A DNA stretch of 64,000 nt from Parachlamydia acanthamoebae (GTDB lineage Bacteria; Chlamydiota; Chlamydiia; Chlamydiales; Parachlamydiaceae). Position 1 is the first letter of the stretch. Each line of letters starts with the position of its first letter. The notes under the pieces are model-generated. The model was not told the origin of the DNA. It ran no database searches and saw nothing but the letters and a program-made list of their open reading frames with translations. Position numbers and translations under genes: made by a program. The stretch lies in the NCBI RefSeq assembly GCF_000875975.1, contig NZ_BAWW01000066.1:62001-126000 (forward strand), read 5' to 3'. Shown here in pieces: positions 27,196 through 34,773 of the stretch.

Positions 27196-29361
27196 ATGAA
27201 TGTCAGCAATAAATATTTTGATGTTATTATTAAGAATAATACTTTTTATATAGTCGAACATTCTTCCAAACAGAAAAAGCATCATTCAGCGATATCCACA
27301 CTGAATAAAATAGAAAAAATCATAAAGAATAATTTAAATTACTCCGACGACCATCAGGATAACTATTCAAGTTTATCTAAAATAAAATTGTGGAAAATCC
27401 TTAAAGCGAAATCAACTGAAATTCATCACGGATACACACAAAAACAATCAAAATTAAACTGGTTTGTGAGGAAAATTTTTAGTAGAGGAAAAAAAGTTAA
27501 CGCAATTCATGAAAGAATTAAAAATTTTATCCCTCCGCCTCCAGTTTTCCCCCTTCCAAATGAATTAATTCAGGGAATAACGGACCATCTAAGTCTTTCT
27601 GATCTATCAGCTTTTGCAAGATTAAATCACAACGGAAATGAACATGCGACAGCTTCAATGGATAGGCTTGCTCGAAAATTTGGATATGAAGGACCCTATT
27701 CCGAAGGATCCAAATATTTAAAAGATCTATTCAAAGAAATTAACCAAGTCTGGAGGATCAAGAAATTGTTACCCCCAGAATGTATTGTTTATAAAAAAGC
27801 TAAGAATGGCGGTGATTCCATAGATCCAATCAAAACTTTGCAAAATCTTAAAACACTACAATCCAAATATATTCTTCCAATTCTTGCAAATAAGTTTTTT
27901 TATACATCAGCTTTTCAAAAATTCCGAAAAATTTTTAATGTTAATGGCAATTGGCCATTATCGGAACCTAGTGATAGCCTCAAAAAAATTGGGAATAAAG
28001 CGCTCGCATTGGCTGTGAAGCATGGGGAAAAAGAAATCGTTAAACTTCTTCTAAGATATGGAATCGATTTGGCCATTAATGCAACAGACAAATATGGTAA
28101 TACAGCATTAAGTACTGCAATATTCTTTGATAACAAGCTAGAATTCATCCAATTCTTAATCGATGAAGGAGCTGACGTAAATATAGCAAATGCGGCTGGC
28201 ATTACACCATTGATCTTGTCAAACTCTTCAGAAATGACTCATTTATTACTCGAAGCTGGGGCAACAGCCACTATTGACAATGAGTCTAAAGAAGGAACTG
28301 CTTTACACATAGCTGCGAGTGAAGGATCGCTAGAAATCGTTAAATCTTTAGTGGAACATGGAGCTACAGTTAACGCTAGGCGTCAGGATGGGTGTACGGC
28401 ACTTTATATAGCTGTAGTTCGAGGACATAAAGAAATAGTTGCGTATCTTATTAGTAAACAAGCAGATGTAAACACAGTCAATATCCGAGGAAATACCCCA
28501 TTAATACATTCTAAATCACCCGAAATCACTCTTTTGTTACTGGAATCAGGGGCAATAGCAACCATTGATCTGCTTAGCCTTCAACCAGAGGTCGGCAATG
28601 CTTTGCATAGAGCAACTCGAGAGGGGGAACTTGAGATAGTTAAGCTCCTCATACAAAGCGGGGCAAATATTAACATAGAGAATCTGCAAGATCTTACAGC
28701 TTTAGACTTGGCTGTAATAAATAAAAATACGGAGATTGTTAAATTTCTTATCAGCCAAAATGCTGATGTAAATCGAGTAAATACTCGAGGAGTAACTCCT
28801 TTAATCTATTCAAACTCACTAGAAATAACTCGCCTGTTATTAGAAGCTGGAGCAACTGCTACAATTAACCATGTGTCTGATAGAGGCAGTGCCTTACACC
28901 GAGCAGCTCCCATGGGCGATCTTAAAATGATTAAATTCCTCATACAACATGGGGCGAATATTCACATCGAGAGCCTGCAAGGTCTTACCGCGTTGGACTT
29001 AGCTGTAATGTATGGAATTACAAATGTTGTTAAGTTTCTTATCAGAAAAAATGTTGATGTAAATAGAGTCAATGCTCAGGGAGATACCCCTTTGACCCTT
29101 TCGTTCTCATCAGAAATAACTCGTCTGTTACTGAAAGCAGGAGCGTCTTCCACAATTAACCATCAGTCTAACACAGGCACGGCCTTACATAGGGCTGTTT
29201 CCAGCTCCATTCCCAAGATTAAAATAATTAAGCTCCTCGCAAAATATGGAGCTGATATGAATGCGAAAGACTCACATGGCAATACAGCCCTAGATTTAGC
29301 AAAGCAGCATAACTATAAAAAAATTGAGCGCTTACTTTCAAGTTTGGGAGCAACAGTCTAG
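27196..29361 (+). CDS. F-box and ankyrin-repeat protein, candidate host-directed effector
   Basis: A 721-residue eukaryote-like protein. The N-terminal 110 residues are basic and unassigned. Residues about 115-165 form an F-box-like motif (LPNELIQGITDHLSLSDLSAF), the module that docks to Skp1 in SCF ubiquitin ligases. Residues about 268-721 are ankyrin repeats (typical GNTALSTAI, EIVKLLIQSGANINIE). They are arranged as a super-repeat of about 98 residues (roughly 291-297 bases, starting near 28199, 28493, 28790 and 29080), each with TPLIxSxSxEIT followed by xALHRAxxxGxLEIVK and LTALDLAV. F-box plus ankyrin proteins are typical of amoeba symbionts and are delivered to recruit host ubiquitination; that role is inferred here. 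No signal peptide is seen. Confidence 0.85.
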   Translation: MNVSNKYFDVIIKNNTFYIVEHSSKQKKHHSAISTLNKIEKIIKNNLNYSDDHQDNYSSLSKIKLWKILKAKSTEIHHGYTQKQSKLNWFVRKIFSRGKKVNAIHERIKNFIPPPPVFPLPNELIQGITDHLSLSDLSAFARLNHNGNEHATASMDRLARKFGYEGPYSEGSKYLKDLFKEINQVWRIKKLLPPECIVYKKAKNGGDSIDPIKTLQNLKTLQSKYILPILANKFFYTSAFQKFRKIFNVNGNWPLSEPSDSLKKIGNKALALAVKHGEKEIVKLLLRYGIDLAINATDKYGNTALSTAIFFDNKLEFIQFLIDEGADVNIANAAGITPLILSNSSEMTHLLLEAGATATIDNESKEGTALHIAASEGSLEIVKSLVEHGATVNARRQDGCTALYIAVVRGHKEIVAYLISKQADVNTVNIRGNTPLIHSKSPEITLLLLESGAIATIDLLSLQPEVGNALHRATREGELEIVKLLIQSGANINIENLQDLTALDLAVINKNTEIVKFLISQNADVNRVNTRGVTPLIYSNSLEITRLLLEAGATATINHVSDRGSALHRAAPMGDLKMIKFLIQHGANIHIESLQGLTALDLAVMYGITNVVKFLIRKNVDVNRVNAQGDTPLTLSFSSEITRLLLKAGASSTINHQSNTGTALHRAVSSSIPKIKIIKLLAKYGADMNAKDSHGNTALDLAKQHNYKKIERLLSSLGATV

Positions 29362-29942
29362 CAATCTACTGCAAATTCTCGTGTTCTGTACCACGCTTTT
29401 CCCTTAGAACATACTTTTAACTTATAAGACCACACATTCTGAAGGCTTAAAGAGTATCAACAACAAACCTCAACGGATTCTCTAGGCCCAGTCGTTGTCA
29501 TTCAAAAGCTACATGTTACACAACAGCCCTAGAATTGCAGCACATTTTAATGGCTGCAACTCAAAATTGGGGCCATTTTTCAAAATACAGGAAAAAGGTT
29601 TGATTGTTTTGCAAAATTTCAAATGCATTCTCAACAACCCAAACTCTGCTAATATGTAAGAAATCCCCTCGTAAAACTCATCGAAAATTGAATTTTCAGC
29701 ATCTAAAAGAGACTTTGATCAGCATGAAAAAAAGCATTCACATAATATTTGAACGTGTTCAACTGCAAAAATAGCCAAAGATCTTTTACATCAACATCTT
29801 ATAAAATCTTCTTTCAAATTTTAATGCCGTGATGTTAAAAGTTAGCGTTTACAAAGAGCAAAAGTCTTTGTCTATTTTTTGACTTACCAAAACGAATCAA
29901 AATAAAAGTAAATCGAGAAAGATTTGCAAAAGGGGATCTTGA
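29362..29942. other. Gene-free stretch with an element shared by effector-family copies
   Basis: About 580 AT-rich bases without a convincing gene on either strand; short frames are full of stops. The last part (about 29848-29890, TTTACAAAGAGCAAAAGTC then CTATTTTTTGACTTACC) resembles the sequence at 37826-37875 and, more weakly, the one before 15406. TTGACT at about 29878 could be a -35 box for the next gene. An AAAGGGG precedes its start. Confidence 0.4.
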
Positions 29943-31556
29943 ATGCTTCCTGAAAGATTACATACAAATTTAGCCTATTATGAAATGGGTATCCATCAAA
30001 ACACTCCTGCAACTCTCTACATTCTAAAATACCTAAAAAAATATTCCATTCCAAATAAGACTAACGAACAAAAACTTATTGAAATCTGTCATTCAGCCAT
30101 TCTTTATTTAGAGTCAACAAAACAAGCCTTTTCACTATCAAGCAAACTAAAAAAAATAATGATCAAGTATGCGCCTAGAGATCGCCAAACAAGCTTGAAA
30201 TGTATACTTGAATTTGCTTTCAACTGCTTTAAAAAGGATCATACTAAAGTAAAAGAAACGAAAAAGGCGCTCTCTCAACTTCAGCAGGTACTTAAAAAAG
30301 AAAAAGATTTGGAAAAATGTATTCGTTATTGTGAAAAAAATAAACTGCCGAAAAGTTTAAAAAAAGTCCTGCTCAACACGCTTTCTGCAACGACAATCAA
30401 TCCTGAGCAAGAAGAAATCCCCTACTATCATTTGGCGATGAGATCTGTTGACATCTATATTTGGAAAGATAATTCAACTTCGCATGTCGCATTAAAAGTA
30501 GCCCGGCAGTACATGAGTTTTCGGCCTGTTGTGGACCAACAAAGATCAAAGTGCCGTAACCATTTTGACGACTTAAGAGATATAGGCCGTATAGCCGAGC
30601 ATAAAATCACTCTCCATGGATTAGCAACGGATGAAATCATCGAAAAATTTGCCATCTTGAAACAACTAGATTGGCAAGAAACCACCGAAGAACATTGCAC
30701 AAGTGCGCTCATAGGTTTATTGATTCTAGGAGGACTTAAAGGAAATTTTTCTTCTTTCCCTGATAGAAGAGATATCAAAATAATCCTAGAAGATGCCAGA
30801 AGAAGCCCCGCTATGCTTCAGATTGAGCAATTGAACGAGGAAGTTCACTATGATTATGTCCTAGAAGATAAAATCAAAGGTATTTTCAAAAATCATATCA
30901 CGTTAAATCAACTCTTAGAAGTCCTTTCAAAAGCTCAAAAAAAAGAGGAAACGGAATTTGGAAAAACTTTAATCACTGAAAATAATACTGCAAAAAGAAA
31001 GAGAGACATTTATAAAGCTATCTACGCCCACACAGGTATTGATATTAAACTTAAGCTATTTCGTTTAAAAAAAGCGCTCATTCTGGGCTATTATAAATAT
31101 CCAAAAGAGAATCCCATTCGGATAAGAGCTCATTTTCTGTATGAAATGGTCCATGAATTGTTCTCTAAAATGATCTACGAATATCTGGACTTAAGAAATG
31201 AGGTAACATTTGATAATTGTAAAGCCTTCTTTAACCTTATTGATCAAATAAACGTGACTGATAGACAAGAAAGCTATAACGAAAAACCTTTTTCTTTTGA
31301 TTTTCTAAATGATCTACTAAAGAGCTATCCTGATGAGGGCAAGACTGGCGAAGAGGCAGAAAAATACATTGAACAAACAAAAGAACTGAAAGAAAAATGG
31401 TCTTTTCGAATAAGACATCTAAAAAACCTCGTAACCAAAATATTTGCTCATGATGTTCAATTACCAAAAGCCCCTATTGAATTTGATCAAATTCTCGATC
31501 TTGTTCATGGGATTTATGCAAACACGGTTTCTACTTATAATTTAAGAGGCAGCTAA
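29943..31556 (+). CDS. Putative cysteine-hydrolase effector, family copy 3
   Basis: A 537-residue paralogue of 15406 and 21016. The N-terminal module is shared with copy 1 (MLPERLHTNLAYYEMGIHQ against MLPTTLATQLWYYVK; CHSAILYLESTKQAFSL against CKYAIIFFESTKTSYSL). The core reads VDIYIWKDNSTSHVALKVARQ with His181, HFDDLRDIGRIAEHKI, and EEHCTSALIGLLILGG with Cys252; here the residue before the cysteine is His instead of Asn. The C-terminal region also aligns with copy 1 (IKLKLFRLKKALILGYYKYP against VKLPLYVLKRDLVLDTYRLP), so copies 1 and 3 are closest. The fold call (permuted papain-like) is inference from the His-Cys order. No signal peptide. Confidence 0.8.
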   Translation: MLPERLHTNLAYYEMGIHQNTPATLYILKYLKKYSIPNKTNEQKLIEICHSAILYLESTKQAFSLSSKLKKIMIKYAPRDRQTSLKCILEFAFNCFKKDHTKVKETKKALSQLQQVLKKEKDLEKCIRYCEKNKLPKSLKKVLLNTLSATTINPEQEEIPYYHLAMRSVDIYIWKDNSTSHVALKVARQYMSFRPVVDQQRSKCRNHFDDLRDIGRIAEHKITLHGLATDEIIEKFAILKQLDWQETTEEHCTSALIGLLILGGLKGNFSSFPDRRDIKIILEDARRSPAMLQIEQLNEEVHYDYVLEDKIKGIFKNHITLNQLLEVLSKAQKKEETEFGKTLITENNTAKRKRDIYKAIYAHTGIDIKLKLFRLKKALILGYYKYPKENPIRIRAHFLYEMVHELFSKMIYEYLDLRNEVTFDNCKAFFNLIDQINVTDRQESYNEKPFSFDFLNDLLKSYPDEGKTGEEAEKYIEQTKELKEKWSFRIRHLKNLVTKIFAHDVQLPKAPIEFDQILDLVHGIYANTVSTYNLRGS

Positions 31557-31894
31557 GTAGCAGTTTTTTTGACAAAATGCACCGAATTGCTTAAAAACGT
31601 GATTCGGGACATTCTTCGTCATTTTTTGCAACCGATATCAAAGCGTTTAAAGCTCTACTAGCATCAGATCAAATAGGGCTCTTACTCACAATTATAATAT
31701 AAAATAGACCCTAATATTTTTTGTAAGTGCAACATGAAATATCATCACCTGTGTAAAGTAATGATCCTCTAGGATTATATGCACTAAGAAGTCAGACTTA
31801 TTTTATATGATAATGAAAAAATTTAATTTCCCTTCCCTTTTTCCCCATCTTTGCTTATAAAATCCTTTAAAACATTTTTTGTGGAGGTCTTCAT
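31557..31894. other. Gene-free upstream region of the first large GTPase-like gene
   Basis: About 340 AT-rich bases with no credible coding frame. A TATAAA at 31856-31861 may be a -10 box for the following gene, with only a poor -35 box. A GGAGG Shine-Dalgarno at about 31882-31886 sits just before the ATG at 31895. Confidence 0.4.
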
Positions 31895-34702
31895 ATGCAT
31901 GTAAATGGTTCATCAATCAACACGTCTTCATCCATATCAACGGAGAATGCATCTGCCGATGTAACCCAAAAGATGGGATTAGCAGAAATTAAAGCTAAGC
32001 GTATCCGAGAATTTGCTCTAAACTTCTTAGGAAAAGGATATATTGCTGCCGATAATTCCGAAGCTGGCCTTTTAGAAAGAGCTTTTGTCAAATTTTCTGC
32101 GGAGTTAGTCGATATTTTAAAGGCTGAAAATCGCCATGAAGAAGCGGTCGGAACCTCGTATCAAAATGCGACAGATGAACTGAAAAAAAAGTTTGAAGTA
32201 AAATTTGATTTAGAATGTCCCGTGGTGACTGTAGAAAATCATGCCCTGTATGGCACTTCAAGAAAATCTAAAGAAGAAGAAAATAAAATCGTTTTTGTGG
32301 CGAGCCATATCAACTACCATAAATGCCAGCTAAATCAAACCCCGAAACAAAGGAGAGATCTCCATGGTCGAGAACAAAGAGGAGATCAATATGTGAGAGC
32401 GGTATGGATATATACGGGATATAAAATTTTTTTTGAAATTGATATTCAGTCTCACCTTCATTCTTCGCATAAAAATTTGCACGCAGGAACAAAAGCTAAA
32501 TCAAACGTAGCCTTTAAAGGTTTCACAATTGGTGGTGGATTTAAGGGAAAAATACTAAGTGAAAAATTGCAGGGAAAAAGTATTGAAGGAATTAAAATGA
32601 CGGCTAAAGGCTTTGGTGATTATTCTATTCCTTCAAGTAAATTTCATTTACCAAAGAATGTAGAAGAAATTGGCCAAGTCTTAGAGACTATTGAAAAAGA
32701 CTACTTGGAAAAAATTGATCATATCATAACGCGAGACTTTTTTATTGACGAAGCTTGTCTAGCTCCATACCCAAGTCAAGCACTTCGCCCTCCCTTACTC
32801 ACCTCTCAAAACACATCCTCACTTCGTAAAAAAGATTTTAATGAACTTGCCAAAGAAATTGATCTCTATCATAAAAATACACTCCAAGGTCAATTGGGGT
32901 CTGTTAAATTGGAAGATCTCTTAAATTCACTAGATAGAGTCTTTTCAAAAATGTTCGCTAGAGGATTTGAAAAAGTAGATGGACGCGCTTATACACTAGT
33001 AATGGGGGAATCCAGTTCTGGCAAAAGTGCTCTTATCGGCTATTTAACTAATGCAAGGATCATCTATCAAAAAAACAAAAGTGGCAAAAAAGTGGCTATT
33101 TATGATCCAAGATCTTCCGGCATTTATCCAAAAATTGGACATGGGGGTTCTAAAACAAAAGGGATAGAGGTTTTTGGAAACTACATCGATACAGCTGGTT
33201 GCTTCGATACAGAAGGAACTTCTGAGGATATTATGAATAGCGTAGCTATTCATATAGCTACTCGATCATACGAACCTAAAAAATTGATAGTCGTTTTAAA
33301 TTCCCAAGCTTTTAACAAAAGATCTCGTATTTTTTTAGAAATGATTGACCGCTTGACAAGAATAGTCCTTGGATCTAACAGTGAACAGGTATTATCATCC
33401 ATTCTATTTGTCGTAAATGATAAATTAGCAAGTAAAAAAGATGAAAGAAAAACCAAAGATGACATCATTCATCTCATAGACCAAACAATCGAACAATTAG
33501 AAGCCGAAAAACAAGATCTCCTTGACAAGGATATTCCTAGGCACATGCAGGTTTGGAGATTCACCCCAAAAAGTTGGGCTGCTTGGTTTACTGAAATTTC
33601 ACCTGAAGAGCAGGAGAAAGAAAGAAAAAAAATAAATCCAAGAGTTGGCGAATTGCAAGAGAGAATCACTTTATTAGAAAAGGTGAAGAAACTAGATAAC
33701 ATTATCGTCTCTGATATTTTTTCAGGAACCAGTAGAAGTGAAATACAAAATAAAAAAAATAGCATAAATGATACTCCTCCCTTATCCTTCTGCATGAAAA
33801 ATCTTGTCGAGGATGGAAATCAAATTTTTCAATCATTTATACTGGCAACAACAGCATACTTCAACTCTTTATTTGAAAATCAAATAAAAAAAGGCAAAGA
33901 CCTTCTACAAATCCAAGAAGAAATAACCAACTTGCAAGAATCTTTAAAAAATGAACCTAATACTTACACTAAAATAAAAATTCAATCTCTTGAAAAACAA
34001 TTAATAGAAATAAATAAAGAAATCGAAGATTTAGAAAACCACAGTAAAGAACTCAATTCAAAAGAAACCGAAATCTGGAAAGATCTTGCTAAAGATAAAA
34101 TCATTTCCGAACGCTCTCTTTGGCATTTTCTTCCAATAAAACACCGCTTTGAGCAAATTTCTCCTATTGGAGACATGGTCGTTCCAATTGATCATGTTAA
34201 GCTAAATCCACCTAGAGGAGATTATAACAATGGCCATTTTTGCAATGAAAAAGAAGAGAACAATAGCAAGGGAAAATACCAAGTTACTTTTAAACAAGGT
34301 TGGCGCGCAAAAGCGCGTACAGTTGAGGTCCAGCTATATATCATGAAAAAACATCATCCCGCTACGCAGGCCGAACTCAAGAGAATCGAATCCTCCCTAG
34401 ATACTAAAAAAGCTAGCAAAAGAGATGTAGAGGAACAGTTGAATAACTTTCGCAATAAAAATGACTGCCGAAATGAGCAAGAATCCTTAAGTGAAAAGCT
34501 ACTTGATTTAAAATCTCAATATAATGAGGTGGGGAAAGATCTTGAAATGCTTCAATTAAAAATGAGTAAGTTTAGCGATTACCGGAGATTAATTGTTCAG
34601 CTGATCGTAAAATTGGAAATTCATAGTGAATCAACAAATGATTCAGAAAGAAAAATCTATGAAGATTTTATAAATTTTTCAAAAGACTTTGAACCGACCT
34701 AA
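31895..34702 (+). CDS. Large P-loop GTPase-like protein with coiled coils, copy 1
   Basis: A 935-residue protein. A P-loop VMGESSSGKSALIGYL lies at residues 369-384, and about 55 residues on comes YIDTAGCFDTEGTSEDI, a switch-II-like DTxG element. Between them is IYPKIGHGGSKTKGI, possibly the switch-I threonine region, and SSILFVVND after it may be the base-specifying strand. This order suggests a TRAFAC-class GTPase (AIG1/septin/dynamin side), but I cannot name the family. The N-terminal 300 residues look globular; residues 640-760 and 860-910 are long coiled coils. A strong paralogue (34774) is placed tail to tail with it. No signal peptide or membrane helix. A GGAGG precedes the ATG. Confidence 0.75.
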   Translation: MHVNGSSINTSSSISTENASADVTQKMGLAEIKAKRIREFALNFLGKGYIAADNSEAGLLERAFVKFSAELVDILKAENRHEEAVGTSYQNATDELKKKFEVKFDLECPVVTVENHALYGTSRKSKEEENKIVFVASHINYHKCQLNQTPKQRRDLHGREQRGDQYVRAVWIYTGYKIFFEIDIQSHLHSSHKNLHAGTKAKSNVAFKGFTIGGGFKGKILSEKLQGKSIEGIKMTAKGFGDYSIPSSKFHLPKNVEEIGQVLETIEKDYLEKIDHIITRDFFIDEACLAPYPSQALRPPLLTSQNTSSLRKKDFNELAKEIDLYHKNTLQGQLGSVKLEDLLNSLDRVFSKMFARGFEKVDGRAYTLVMGESSSGKSALIGYLTNARIIYQKNKSGKKVAIYDPRSSGIYPKIGHGGSKTKGIEVFGNYIDTAGCFDTEGTSEDIMNSVAIHIATRSYEPKKLIVVLNSQAFNKRSRIFLEMIDRLTRIVLGSNSEQVLSSILFVVNDKLASKKDERKTKDDIIHLIDQTIEQLEAEKQDLLDKDIPRHMQVWRFTPKSWAAWFTEISPEEQEKERKKINPRVGELQERITLLEKVKKLDNIIVSDIFSGTSRSEIQNKKNSINDTPPLSFCMKNLVEDGNQIFQSFILATTAYFNSLFENQIKKGKDLLQIQEEITNLQESLKNEPNTYTKIKIQSLEKQLIEINKEIEDLENHSKELNSKETEIWKDLAKDKIISERSLWHFLPIKHRFEQISPIGDMVVPIDHVKLNPPRGDYNNGHFCNEKEENNSKGKYQVTFKQGWRAKARTVEVQLYIMKKHHPATQAELKRIESSLDTKKASKRDVEEQLNNFRNKNDCRNEQESLSEKLLDLKSQYNEVGKDLEMLQLKMSKFSDYRRLIVQLIVKLEIHSESTNDSERKIYEDFINFSKDFEPT

Positions 34703-34733
34703 GTACCAATTCAAAATAGGCTACACTTTATTA

Positions 34734-34755
34734 AGGGGAAGAACATACTTCCCCT
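34734..34755. terminator. Bidirectional terminator between the two GTPase-like genes
   Basis: AGGGGAAG (34734-34741) pairs perfectly with CTTCCCCT (34748-34755) around a six-base loop, in the 71-base gap between convergent stops. The tails are A/T-rich on both sides. It fits a shared terminator for both genes. Confidence 0.6.
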
Positions 34756-34773
34756 ATTTCATTGAGAAAGAGA

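Noticed and set aside
29362..29942. Possible transposon remnant in the gap before 29943
   Set aside because: Neither strand gave a recognisable transposase peptide or terminal repeats.
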